Shown piece by piece: positions 26,624 to 34,899 of a stretch of 64,000 bases of DNA. This DNA is from SHYR01 sp036013055 (GTDB taxonomy: Bacteria > Chloroflexota > Dehalococcoidia > UBA2979): assembly GCA_036013055.1 (NCBI GenBank), contig DASCQM010000003.1, positions 1 to 64,000 on the forward strand, in the 5' to 3' direction. Both the position numbers and the translations under genes were made by a program. The first letter of the stretch is position 1, and each line of letters begins with the position of its first letter. Under the pieces are notes generated by a model. That model was not told the origin of the DNA, did not search any database, and saw nothing but the letters and a program-made list of their open reading frames with translations.

Positions 26624-27367
26624 CTACTGATGCCCGGCGCCCCTGATACCGGGCTCCGGCGAGCGGTTGCGGTTCGTAGTGATGAAGTCGCGCAGCTCGT
26701 CGATCTCGACACCGTCGGTACCATCGATGCGCAGGATGCGGCCCCACGAGACCGCATAGATCGGCAGCGCGTTCTGCTCACGTGGCGAGAGGATCACATC
26801 ACGGCTGAAGTCGTTCGCCAGGTCTTCCAGTGACTGCAACGACTCACCCGCGATCAGCTCAGGGTCGTAGCTGATCCAGATGATGCCGTGCTCAAGCGAG
26901 TGGATCGCGTTCCCGTCCAGAACCTGGTGATCGTAGACACCGTACGGCAGCGGCCCGCAGAACGTTCCGTAGTCCGGCGGCACGCACTCGGGACCGCCAA
27001 AGTGCGGACCACCCGAAGGCGGCTCGCCGGGCTCGCCGACGAGGTCCCCGGCGTTCGTCGTGTGCCGCGTCGCCTCTGAGCCGGCCGGCAGCTCGACGCT
27101 GTCACCGGCCAGCGGATCGCTCGACGCGCTTGAGAGCGGATTCGCGATCACGAGGTAGACGAGCAGCGCCAGCGCGCCGGTGACCCCTCCGATGGTGAGG
27201 AACCCGCCAAACGAGTCGATCGTCTCGCGGATTCCCGCGCGGCCACCACCCGTCTGCACTCGCCGGCGCTTCTGCGGTTGCTGCTCCTCGGACGCTTCGG
27301 TCTCGGCTGCTTCGCGCTCGCGACGGCGACGCTGACGTTGCCGGCGGCGGTTTCGATCTTGCGACAC
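26624..27367 (-). CDS. DUF3105 membrane-anchored protein
   Basis: 247 residues. Very basic N-terminus (first 35 residues with many Arg), single membrane anchor preceded by DSFGGFLTIGGVTG, and an outer domain matching DUF3105: PPSGGPHFGG, then YGVYDHQVLDG and the HSLEHGIIWISYDPEL motif. The conserved His residues suggest metal binding, but the activity is unknown. Encoded 54 bp upstream of the DsbA-like gene in the same direction, and DUF3105 proteins often neighbour DsbA/VKOR, so a role in extracytoplasmic redox or protein maturation is plausible. Confidence 0.82.
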   Translation of the reverse strand: MSQDRNRRRQRQRRRREREAAETEASEEQQPQKRRRVQTGGGRAGIRETIDSFGGFLTIGGVTGALALLVYLVIANPLSSASSDPLAGDSVELPAGSEATRHTTNAGDLVGEPGEPPSGGPHFGGPECVPPDYGTFCGPLPYGVYDHQVLDGNAIHSLEHGIIWISYDPELIAGESLQSLEDLANDFSRDVILSPREQNALPIYAVSWGRILRIDGTDGVEIDELRDFITTNRNRSPEPGIRGAGHQ

Positions 27368-27477
27368 GGGGCCTCCTCATGCATCGGTGGCGGCGCGTCC
27401 ATTATCGGAGGCATACGCGCTCAGGCAACTACGGCGCGCCACGCGCGTTATAGCTACGCACCCTGCGAGGGGAACAG

Positions 27478-28716
27478 GTGGCTCAAGCGTCCCAGCCAGC
27501 ACCGGGAAGCACGCCGAGCGGCACGTTCTCAGCACGCCGCAATATCCGGCTGCTCACCGCCTCCACCATCATCGCGGAGTCGATGCTCTTCCTGCCGATC
27601 TGGATCGTCTACCTCACCGACCTGCGAGGACTGAGCCTCGGCGAGGTTGGCGTCATGGAGACCTTCTTTTGGGCCGTCGCAATCGTCGCCGAAGTGCCGA
27701 CGGGTGCGTTCTCCGACCGTTTCGGCCGCCGAGCGACGTTCATCGTCGCCGACGCGATGGGCGCTGCGGGCATCCTGCTCTTCGCGCTCGCGGGGAACCT
27801 TCCGCTGCTCATCCTCTCGTACGTACTCTGGTCGGGCGGCATCGCGTTCAACTCCGGCAACATGGACGCATACGTCTTCGAGACGCTCGCCGCCGAGGGC
27901 CGGCAGGACGACTTCCCGAAGGTGATCGGGCGTATCACCGCCTTCGGCGCGTTCGCGACGATGGCTGGTTCGCTGATCGGGGCACTGATGGCGGGCCTCA
28001 TCTCGCTCCAGGCGCCGATCTTTGCCGGCGCCGCCATGTTCGTCGTCGCAATCCCGATCGTCGCGCTGCTGCAGGAGCCGCCGCAACGCCGAAGCGCGAT
28101 CCCACTCGGATACATGCAGACGATGCGCGAGGGTGGACGGGCGCTGCGACGAACCCCCCATGTCGCGCTGCTGATCCTCGCGACGACGATGTTCATCCTC
28201 GCGGCGACCGCGGGGATGATGCTGAACCAGCCGTTCCTGCAGCACTACGACGTCCCGATCGCAGCGTTCGGACTCTTCTTCGCCCCGCTGCAACTGCTCG
28301 CGGCGCTCGGCGTGCTCCTCGTCTACCGGCTGCCACAGCTGATCGGCATGCGCCGCTCGCTGACGCTGCTCTTCTTCCTGCCCCCGCTCGTGCTGGTGAT
28401 CATGGGATCGATCGACCACCTCGGCGCGTTTGCAGGCTTCGCGATCGCTCGCACCGCCATGAACTCCCGGGCGCCGCTGATCAACGACTACATCAACCGC
28501 CGCACCGACTCGGAGGTGCGCGCCACCGTGCTCTCAGTGCGTCACCTCGGCGTCTCGATCATGTTTGCGGTCGGCGCGCCGATCGCCGGCCTGCTCGGCG
28601 AACGCTCGCTACAGGGCGCGCTGACGACGATCGGCCTCGCCACGCTGCTGCTCGGCGGCGTCGTGTACGTGCTCTGGCTGCGCGCCGATCGACGCGCGCC
28701 AGAACCCGGTGGCTAG
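27478..28716 (+). CDS. MFS transporter
   Basis: 412 residues, 12 helices. Loop 2-3 signature GAFSDRFGRRATFIVADAMG, central loop about residue 195-225 (QEPPQRRSAIPLGYMQ), second-half membrane segments ending GALTTIGLATLLLGGVVYVL. Resembles the family of MFS proteins near tetracycline/DHA efflux pumps, but no substrate can be assigned. GTG start with GAGGGG upstream. The stop region overlaps the end of clpC by 4 bp, tail to tail. Confidence 0.85.
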   Translation: MAQASQPAPGSTPSGTFSARRNIRLLTASTIIAESMLFLPIWIVYLTDLRGLSLGEVGVMETFFWAVAIVAEVPTGAFSDRFGRRATFIVADAMGAAGILLFALAGNLPLLILSYVLWSGGIAFNSGNMDAYVFETLAAEGRQDDFPKVIGRITAFGAFATMAGSLIGALMAGLISLQAPIFAGAAMFVVAIPIVALLQEPPQRRSAIPLGYMQTMREGGRALRRTPHVALLILATTMFILAATAGMMLNQPFLQHYDVPIAAFGLFFAPLQLLAALGVLLVYRLPQLIGMRRSLTLLFFLPPLVLVIMGSIDHLGAFAGFAIARTAMNSRAPLINDYINRRTDSEVRATVLSVRHLGVSIMFAVGAPIAGLLGERSLQGALTTIGLATLLLGGVVYVLWLRADRRAPEPGG

Positions 28717-31190
28717 CTGACCGCGACCTCTTCGCTGGCTGTCTCGTTCGCCGGCTCGCGCGCGCCCTCGGCCGCCTCTTCGCGCGTGAACGTGTACTCG
28801 CCATCGACGACATCGACGACCACGCAGTCGCCGTCATCGAACTCGCCGCCGATTACGCGTTTCGCCAGCTCATTCTCCACGCGCTTCTCGACGATGCGAC
28901 GCATCGGCCGCGCACCGAAGTCCGCGTCGAAGCCCTCATCGAGCAGCTTCGCCTTCGCCGCCTCCGTGATGCGGAAGTCGACGAGTTGCTCCGAGAGGCG
29001 CTCGCGCACCTCCTCGACCATCAGCTCTGTGATCTGCGCGATCTCGGCCTCCGTCAGCGGCTCGAAGACGATGATCTCGTCCAGCCGGTTCAGGAACTCG
29101 GGACGGAACATCTTCTTCAGCCCCGTCTCCACGCGACTGTGAAGCTGCTCCCGCTCCGACTCGTTGCTCGTGCGCACGAAGCCCAGCGGCCCCTGCTTCT
29201 CGCCAGTGCCGACGTTCGAGGTCAGGATCACCACGGTGTTGCGGAAGTCGACGTGGCGGCCATGCGCATCCGTGATGCGGCCGTCGTCCATGATCTGCAG
29301 CAGCGTGTTGAAGATGTCCGGGTGCGCCTTCTCGATCTCGTCGAAGAGCACCACCTGGTACGGACGCCGTCGCACGGCCTCCGTGAGTTCACCGGCCTGG
29401 TCGTAGCCCACGTACCCGGGCGGCGCTCCCATCAGCCGCGAGACGGTGTGCGCCTCCTGGAACTCGGACATGTCGAGCCGCAGCACCGCATCCTCGTCAT
29501 CGAACATGTACTCAGCCAGCACCTTCGCGAGGTACGTCTTGCCGACGCCGGTTGGACCGATGAAGACGAACGACCCGATCGGCCGCTTCGGATCCTTCAG
29601 CCCGCTGCGCGCGCGACGGATCGCGTCGGCCAGCGCCGAGATCGCTGAGTCCTGCCCGATCACGCGCTCGTGCAGCGCCTCCTCCATGTGAAGCAGGCGA
29701 TCCGCATCATCCTTCAGCATGCGATCGACGGGGATGCCCGTGATCTGCGCGATCAGTGAGGCGATATCGGACTCCGTCACATCGTCGGTGACGCCGTGAT
29801 CGGCCCGCCACTCACCCTCGCGGCCCGCGTACTCGGCCTGGATCTCCAGCACCTCCTGCTTGATGCGCGCGGCCTCCTCGAAGTCCTCGCGCGCCGCCGC
29901 CGAGTCGATGCGCGAGGAGGCGTCGTTCAGCCGCTCCTTCACGTCGAGCAGCGCGGGCGGGAGCGACTCGGACTCGATCACGTGCCGTGATGCGGCCTCG
30001 TCGATCAGGTCGATCGCCTTATCCGGTAGCTGACGCTCGGTGAGGTAGCGAGCGCTCAAGCGGGCCGCCGCCGCCAGCGCCTCATCGGTGATCTTCAGCC
30101 CGTGGTGCTTCTCGTACCGCGGCCGCAGCCCGCGCAGGATCGCCACCGCGTCATCGATGCTCGGCTCATCGACGTAGACCGGCGAGAAGCGCCGCTCCAG
30201 CGCCGGGTCCTCCTCGATGTGCTTGCGGTACTCGTCGAGCGTCGTCGCCCCGATCACGTGCAGCTCGCCGCGCGCGAGCGCCGGCTTCATCAGGTTCGAA
30301 GCGTCGATCGCGCCGTCCGCGCCACCGGCGCCGACGACCTGGTGCAGCTCATCGATGAACAGCAGCACCTCTCCGCCGGACTCCTTCACCTCGCGCATCA
30401 CGGCCTGCAGTCGCTCCTCGAACTCGCCGCGGAACTTCGAGCCGGCAACCAGCGCGCCCATGTCGAGCGAGACAACCCGCTTGTCCTTCAGCCGCTCCGG
30501 CACATCGTCGTCAGCGATCCGCTGCGCGAGCCCCTCGACGATTGCCGTCTTGCCGACGCCCGCGTCCCCGATCACGACCGGATTGTTCTTCGTGCGCCGG
30601 TTCAGCACCTGCATCACCCGCGCGATTTCGACCTCGCGGCCGACCGTCGGGTCGAGCTTGCCCGCCTTCGCCAGCTCGGTCAGGTCGAGGCCGAAGCGCT
30701 CCAGCGACTGATAGCTCGACTCCGCCGTCGGCGAATCGACGCGGGCCGTGCCACGGATCTCCTGCAGCGCCGCGTAGATGCGCTCCTTCGTGATCTCGAA
30801 CTCCACCAGCATTGTCGTCGACTCGCCGTCGCGGTCATCCGAGATCGCGATCAGCAGGTGCTCAACGCCGACGAACTCATCCTTCAGCCGTTCGGCTTCG
30901 GCATTCGCGCCCTCGAGCATCCCGACGATCCGCGGCGTGGTGTAGATCTGCACGACGTCATAGCCGAGCTTCGGCGAGCGGTCGAGGTGCGCCGCGATGC
31001 GACGCCCGAGCGCATCGACGTTCACGTCCATCTTCTGCAGCACCTCGCGCGCGAGGCCGTCCTTCAGCTCGACCAGCGCCTGGAAGACATGCTCGACGTC
31101 CCACTGCGAGTGCCGCTGATCGCGCACGATCTGCTGCGACTGCTGCAGCACCGTCTGCGCCTGCTCGGTGAATCGATCCTGTCTCATCAT
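28713..31190 (-). CDS. clpC: ClpC-type AAA+ unfoldase
   Basis: 825 residues. N-terminal double Clp-N repeat (about 1-150), D1 AAA+ module with GDAGVGKT and LLFIDELHQ, a short linker with a UVR-like helix (REDFEEAARIKQE), and D2 with GPTGVGKT and VVLFDEIEKAH. The short middle domain and UVR-like helix indicate ClpC (partner of ClpP or a repair motor) rather than ClpB, whose middle coil is about 100 residues longer. Here it is in the same direction as dnaJ and hspR, 171 bp after hspR. The intervening DNA contains hairpins, so it may have a separate promoter. The C-terminus is Glu/Ala-rich. Confidence 0.9.
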   Translation of the reverse strand: MMRQDRFTEQAQTVLQQSQQIVRDQRHSQWDVEHVFQALVELKDGLAREVLQKMDVNVDALGRRIAAHLDRSPKLGYDVVQIYTTPRIVGMLEGANAEAERLKDEFVGVEHLLIAISDDRDGESTTMLVEFEITKERIYAALQEIRGTARVDSPTAESSYQSLERFGLDLTELAKAGKLDPTVGREVEIARVMQVLNRRTKNNPVVIGDAGVGKTAIVEGLAQRIADDDVPERLKDKRVVSLDMGALVAGSKFRGEFEERLQAVMREVKESGGEVLLFIDELHQVVGAGGADGAIDASNLMKPALARGELHVIGATTLDEYRKHIEEDPALERRFSPVYVDEPSIDDAVAILRGLRPRYEKHHGLKITDEALAAAARLSARYLTERQLPDKAIDLIDEAASRHVIESESLPPALLDVKERLNDASSRIDSAAAREDFEEAARIKQEVLEIQAEYAGREGEWRADHGVTDDVTESDIASLIAQITGIPVDRMLKDDADRLLHMEEALHERVIGQDSAISALADAIRRARSGLKDPKRPIGSFVFIGPTGVGKTYLAKVLAEYMFDDEDAVLRLDMSEFQEAHTVSRLMGAPPGYVGYDQAGELTEAVRRRPYQVVLFDEIEKAHPDIFNTLLQIMDDGRITDAHGRHVDFRNTVVILTSNVGTGEKQGPLGFVRTSNESEREQLHSRVETGLKKMFRPEFLNRLDEIIVFEPLTEAEIAQITELMVEEVRERLSEQLVDFRITEAAKAKLLDEGFDADFGARPMRRIVEKRVENELAKRVIGGEFDDGDCVVVDVVDGEYTFTREEAAEGAREPANETASEEVAVS

Positions 31191-31361
31191 GGCGTTACGC
31201 CCTCGCTGTTCGGCCTGTTCCTCAGCTCGTATGTCATCGTTCCACTCCAGAACCGCGCTTCCCCCACCAGATTCCGGGGGCGAGAGGGCGAAGCCCCCGC
31301 AGCCAGGGCGGGTGGGCGGGCACCCCCGAAGGGGACAACACCCCGCGACGCAGTCGCGTCC

Positions 31362-31730
31362 CTATCCATCGCGCGACTCGCCCTCGTCTGAGGCAGGCCC
31401 GTCCGACGCTCCGTCGCGCCGCTCGCCGCCCAGCACCCGCATCTCCCGCTGCATCTCGGCGAGCTGCCCCTGCAACTCCTCGATCTGCTGATTCATGCGC
31501 AGAATCACCTCGACGCCAGCGAGGTTCACGCCGAGGTCGCTCATCAGGCCCTGCACGCGGCGCAGACGTTCGACGTCCCGCTGCGAGTAGAGCCGCGTGT
31601 TGCCGGGCGAGCGGGCGGGCCGCACGAGGCCGATGCGCTCGTACGACCGCAACGTCTGCTGGTGTACCCCGACCATTCGCGAGACGACCGAGATCGCGAA
31701 GACCGGCTCGTTCTCAGAGAAGTTCGTCAT
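31362..31730 (-). CDS. hspR: HspR-like MerR-family heat-shock repressor
   Basis: 122 residues. MerR winged helix at the N-terminus: FAISVVSRMVGVHQQTLRSY, then ERIGLVRPARSPGNTRLYSQ and DVERLRRVQGLMSDLGVNL, followed by a coiled coil (QQIEELQGQLAEMQREMRVL). This is the HspR pattern; in Actinobacteria HspR represses dnaK and clpB operons at HAIR repeats with DnaK as co-repressor. The ATG overlaps the TGA of dnaJ, so repressor and chaperone are made together. I found no perfect HAIR site (CTTGAGT-N7-ACTCAAG) in the dnaJ/hsp20 gap, only scattered ACTCA half sites. Confidence 0.85.
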   Translation of the reverse strand: MTNFSENEPVFAISVVSRMVGVHQQTLRSYERIGLVRPARSPGNTRLYSQRDVERLRRVQGLMSDLGVNLAGVEVILRMNQQIEELQGQLAEMQREMRVLGGERRDGASDGPASDEGESRDG

Positions 31731-32743
31731 GCCGGTGCCCCTGTCTCACTCGTCTCACTCGTCGCACCGCTCTTGCCCGCGCGTAGCTGCTCGAAGAGCG
31801 CCCGCTGCTCATCGCTCATCGGATCGGGCAACGTCAGCAGCACGCGCACGTGCAGGTCGCCGAAGCCGCCGCCCTTGCGCGGCATCCCCTGCCCCGCGAG
31901 GCGGAACGACTTGCCGCTCTGCGTCCCGGCCGGGATGCGCAGCGCCAGCGTCTTGCCCCTCAGCGACGGCACCCGCACCTCGCCGCCGAGCGCCGCCTCC
32001 TCGACCGGTACGTCGATGTCGCAATGCAGGTCATCGGCCCGACGCTCGAAGTTCGCGTGCGGCCGCAGCGTCACGCGCAGATAGAGGTCGCCGGGCGGGC
32101 CGCCGTTTGAGCCTGAGCCGCCGCGACCGGCAACGCGGATGCGCGTGCCGTCCTGCACCCCGGCAGGAACCGTCACCTCGATGCGACGCACCGGCGCGGC
32201 ATTGCCGCTGCCGCGACAGGCGTGGCAAGTCGCGCCCGCGAGCTCGCCCGCGCCGCCGCAGATCTGGCAGGTCTCCGAGCCCTCGCGCACCTCGATCGTC
32301 CGCGAAGAGCCCCGGTAGGCCTCCTCAAGCGTCAGGCGAACCGTGTGCTCGGCGTCGGCGCCCTTCTGTTGCCCCGCCGCGCGACGGAAGAGCGAATCGA
32401 AAATGCCACCGCCGAACGCACCCGACGGGTCGCCCCCGCCACCGAACGGCGAGCCGCCAAACTGCGCACCGCCGCCGCCGAACGGTGAGCCGCGGCCTCC
32501 GGCCTGCTCGAACTGGTCAGCGTGCTGCCACTGGTCGCCATAGCGGTTGTACTTACGACGTGAATCGGAGTCCGAGAGCACGTCGTAGGCCGCGTTGATT
32601 TCCTTGAAGCGGCTCTCCGCCTCGACATTCCCCGGGTTCACGTCGGGGTGGAACTGGCGCGCCAGCTTGCGGTACGCCGATCGAATGTCCTTGTCGGACG
32701 CGTCACGCCTGACACCGAGGACGCGGTAGAGGTCATTTGCCAT
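31727..32743 (-). CDS. DnaJ-type co-chaperone with a half zinc finger
   Basis: 338 residues. J domain (residues about 1-70) with the HPD tripeptide in LARQFHPDVNPGN, a Gly/Phe-rich linker, then two C-terminal substrate domains. Between them only two CxxCxGxG motifs are present (CQICGGAG and CHACRGSG), where true DnaJ has four and CbpA none. Two motifs can bind one zinc ion, so this is an intermediate form. It stimulates Hsp70 ATPase. Start 32743 (MANDLYRVLGV) is set by the J domain; a TATATT -10 lies exactly 6 nt upstream. First gene of the dnaJ-hspR(-clpC) unit. No dnaK is in the window. Confidence 0.92.
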   Translation of the reverse strand: MANDLYRVLGVRRDASDKDIRSAYRKLARQFHPDVNPGNVEAESRFKEINAAYDVLSDSDSRRKYNRYGDQWQHADQFEQAGGRGSPFGGGGAQFGGSPFGGGGDPSGAFGGGIFDSLFRRAAGQQKGADAEHTVRLTLEEAYRGSSRTIEVREGSETCQICGGAGELAGATCHACRGSGNAAPVRRIEVTVPAGVQDGTRIRVAGRGGSGSNGGPPGDLYLRVTLRPHANFERRADDLHCDIDVPVEEAALGGEVRVPSLRGKTLALRIPAGTQSGKSFRLAGQGMPRKGGGFGDLHVRVLLTLPDPMSDEQRALFEQLRAGKSGATSETSETGAPA

Positions 32744-32749
32744 GCACTC

Positions 32750-32755
32750 AATATA
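32750..32755 (-). promoter_or_regulatory. -10 hexamer of leaderless dnaJ-hspR transcript
   Basis: TATATT on the minus strand, 6 nt before ATG 32743, with no Shine-Dalgarno between. A second hexamer TATGCT lies a few bases farther upstream. Confidence 0.5.
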
Positions 32756-32809
32756 GCATACTGATACCGCCCAAAGGCATATATCTAAGCGTGTTCGACT
32801 CATATTCTC

Positions 32810-32837
32810 TTGACATCGGTCGCGCAGGTACGATAAC
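32810..32837 (+). promoter_or_regulatory. Promoter for hsp20
   Basis: TTGACA (32810-32815), 16-bp spacer, GATAAC (32832-32837). About 57 nt of leader follow before ATG 32895, with AAGGA as ribosome site. ACTCA half sites near 32746, 32799 and 32872 might bind HspR but do not form a consensus inverted repeat. Confidence 0.45.
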
Positions 32838-32894
32838 GTGCCTTCAGGCGGGAGAGACAGCAAACACACTCAAACCGTACTGAAAGGAACCGTC

Positions 32895-33365
32895 ATGTCA
32901 CTGATTGTGAGACGACAGCCCAGATTCAACCGCGAGTTCACCGGCATCCGCCACGCGATGGACCGATTCTTCGACGACTCGCCCTTCTCAGCGCAACGCT
33001 TCGCGGCGCCGCGCAGCCGGCTCACCAACGCCGATGCGGTCGCGACGCTTCCGATCGACATCTCCGAGGTCGATGGCGACACGACCGTCCGCGCATCGGT
33101 GCCCGGCTTCAGCGCCGAGGAGATCGAGGTCACCGTCGAGGACGGCGTGCTGACCATCAGCGCAAGGCACGAAGATGCATCGGAGGAGAGCGATGAGCAC
33201 TACTACCGGCGCGAGCGTCGCACCGGCTCCGTGAGCCGTCGCATCTCGCTTCCCCGCAACACACCCGACGTCGAAGTCGCTGCGGAACTCGCCGATGGCG
33301 TGCTCACGCTGACGATTCCGACGCCGGAGGAGCAGAAGCAGATCGAGATCAAGTCGAGCAACTAG
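32895..33365 (+). CDS. Small heat-shock protein (Hsp20/alpha-crystallin)
   Basis: 156 residues. Short N-terminal arm with IRHAMDRFFDD, then the alpha-crystallin beta sandwich (about residues 50-140): LPIDISEVDGDTTVRASVPG, EEIEVTVEDGVLTISARHE, YRRERRTGSVSRRISLP and the closing ADGVLTLTIPTPEE. The I-x-I/V tail motif occurs as IEIKSS at the end. ATP-independent holdase that binds unfolding proteins. Divergent from dnaJ across a 151-bp control region, in keeping with joint heat-shock control. Confidence 0.95.
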   Translation: MSLIVRRQPRFNREFTGIRHAMDRFFDDSPFSAQRFAAPRSRLTNADAVATLPIDISEVDGDTTVRASVPGFSAEEIEVTVEDGVLTISARHEDASEESDEHYYRRERRTGSVSRRISLPRNTPDVEVAAELADGVLTLTIPTPEEQKQIEIKSSN

Positions 33366-33417
33366 CAGCGCAGTCCGACCCCACGCGGCACCCCTCTCCG
33401 CACGGCAGACGGCCACA

Positions 33418-33452
33418 TGACAGAGCCCCGGCATCAAGCCGGGGCTCTGTCA
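33418..33452. terminator. Bidirectional intrinsic terminator
   Basis: 15-bp perfect stem (TGACAGAGCCCCGGC / GCCGGGGCTCTGTCA) with an ATCAA loop, between the convergent hsp20 gene and the gene at 33476-34300. Confidence 0.85.
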
Positions 33453-33475
33453 TTTCTGCATTGAACCGCGCCAGG

Positions 33476-34300
33476 CTAGCCCTTGATCACGATCTCCTTC
33501 GCCGCATCGAGGCTGAGACCGCCGAGGCGCGCGCGTGACGACTCCATCGTCGAGAGCAACGCCAGCGCCTTGCGCGTGTCCGAGGCAACGCGGGCCGGCT
33601 CGCCCATCCGGAAGCGGTACTTCGAGCACCAGTAGGTAAACGCCTGCACGTCTGCAACGCCCAGCTTCTCGCTCACCTTCGCCTCGGTCTCCGCCCGAAA
33701 CATCCCCAGCAGCTCGTCGAAGGGGCGACCGTAGACTCGCTGGTACGCAGCGACGTCGGCCAGCACCTCGTACGCACCCGCCAGCGTGCCCGCCTTGTTC
33801 AGCTCGAGCTCGGCCGAGAGCAGCAGCGCCTCCTCGACGATCACGCCGTACTGGAAGTTAAGGTGCGCGCGGTGCTTCTCCGGCCCGATCGCACGCGCGA
33901 ACTCCTCTTCGTCACCGCCGTCCGGCGCCAGGCCGAAGAGCAGCAGCCGCTCCGCCTCGTCCTTCGGCACGAGGCCCGGCACGCCGGCGAGCAGTCGCTG
34001 CGCAAGACGCAGCCAGTCGAACGCCTCGCCTGCGATCAGGTAGGTGTAGACCTCCTTGCCGACGGTCTCCTCGGAGCTCACCCAGCGGCCGACGACATCG
34101 AGCAGCGCGGGGTACCAGGGCTCACCGTCAGCAAGCGCCGCGCGGAACGTCGCGACCCCGTCTTCGCCCTCGAGCGGCCCCGAGCGGATAACGCGTGCCT
34201 TCGTCGCCTTCGCGGCAGCACGCGAGGCTCGCTTCTTCGGCGTGGCCTTCGACGACGCTTTCGTCGATGCCTTCTTCGCGCCAGATCGGGGAGTAGCCAT
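33476..34300 (-). CDS. Hypothetical protein with Lys/Ala-rich N-terminal tail
   Basis: 274 residues. The first about 37 are Lys/Ala/Ser/Thr-rich (KKASTKASSKATPKKRASRA), like the unstructured tails of nucleic-acid-binding proteins. The rest is helical with FDWLRLAQRLLAGVPGLVPK, a negatively charged region, FQYGVIVEEALLLSAELELN and AFTYWCSKYRFRMGEPARV. No family recognised. Expression is probably leaderless from TACAAT at 34307-34312. DNA or RNA binding through the tail is only a guess. Confidence 0.65.
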   Translation of the reverse strand: MATPRSGAKKASTKASSKATPKKRASRAAAKATKARVIRSGPLEGEDGVATFRAALADGEPWYPALLDVVGRWVSSEETVGKEVYTYLIAGEAFDWLRLAQRLLAGVPGLVPKDEAERLLLFGLAPDGGDEEEFARAIGPEKHRAHLNFQYGVIVEEALLLSAELELNKAGTLAGAYEVLADVAAYQRVYGRPFDELLGMFRAETEAKVSEKLGVADVQAFTYWCSKYRFRMGEPARVASDTRKALALLSTMESSRARLGGLSLDAAKEIVIKG

Positions 34301-34306
34301 CAACCA

Positions 34307-34312
34307 ATTGTA
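34307..34312 (-). promoter_or_regulatory. -10 hexamer of a leaderless transcript
   Basis: TACAAT on the minus strand, exactly 6 nt before ATG 34300. This is one of the best -10 matches in the window. Confidence 0.6.
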
Positions 34313-34337
34313 AAGGCGGGCAGGGGTAGGCGGGCGG

Positions 34338-34874
34338 CTAGGCGACCCGGGCCTGCCCGCGCTCTTCGAGGACGGCGGCCAGCGTTGCCTCAGCCGTCAG
34401 TGCGCTGCTGTCGACCCAGAGACCGAGCCCGGCCAACTCCTCGCGCAGCACCGCATCGAGGTGCGTGAAGTCCGGCGACGTCTCCCCCGCCCGCTCAAGA
34501 TCGCGGCGACGCGCCACGTCGGCGGATGGCGCCAGCACGACCAGGTTCACCTGACCGCCCACGAGGTAGCTCGTGTACGCCTTCAGATGGTGCTTCGTGA
34601 CCACGACGCCATCGAGAACGGGCAGGAATCCTGCCTCCGAGAACGACCGCGCGAGCAGGCACTGATTGCGGATCGAGAGCTCGTACTGGCGCAACGCCTC
34701 GCCCTCGAGCTCATTGCCCTCGGGCCATGCGACGCCGCTGACCACCAGCTCGCGCAGCGCGTCGCCGGCGACGAAGGCAGCGCGATCGTGGTGCTCCGCG
34801 AATGCCTGCGCGATCGTCGACTTCCCCGCGCCGGGAATGCCGGTGAACAGCCAGATCTGCGGGATTTCGTTCAC
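34338..34874 (-). CDS. P-loop kinase, AAA_33/Zeta-like
   Basis: 178 residues. P-loop GIPGAGKST near residue 12, a lid-type Arg-rich helix (SADVARRRDLERAGETSPDF) and an Asp after strand 3 (LPVLDGVVVTK), the outline of small phosphotransferases in the AAA_33/adenylate-kinase-like group. Start GTG 34874 is the only start codon between secA's end and the P-loop with sensible spacing; no clear Shine-Dalgarno. It follows secA by 25 bp and is probably expressed with it. The substrate could be a nucleotide, a sugar or an antibiotic; unresolved. Confidence 0.72.
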   Translation of the reverse strand: MNEIPQIWLFTGIPGAGKSTIAQAFAEHHDRAAFVAGDALRELVVSGVAWPEGNELEGEALRQYELSIRNQCLLARSFSEAGFLPVLDGVVVTKHHLKAYTSYLVGGQVNLVVLAPSADVARRRDLERAGETSPDFTHLDAVLREELAGLGLWVDSSALTAEATLAAVLEERGQARVA

Positions 34875-34899
34875 GAGGGTATCGAGGTAGGAGGCTGCG

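Noticed and set aside
27387..29648. 753-codon plus-strand frame spanning the MFS and clpC genes
   Set aside because: It crosses two well-supported genes and lacks any domain; an effect of high GC.
28713..31190. Annotating the AAA+ gene as clpB
   Set aside because: The middle domain is too short for the ClpB coil and contains a UVR-like helix, so ClpC fits better.
31260..31358. GC-rich hairpins between hspR and clpC as a mobile repeat (REP)
   Set aside because: No second copy was seen in the window, so a repeat family cannot be claimed; they may only be processing or termination signals.
32744..32894. A HAIR operator (CTTGAGT-N7-ACTCAAG) in the dnaJ/hsp20 gap
   Set aside because: Only single ACTCA or TTGAC half sites occur, none paired at the right orientation and distance.
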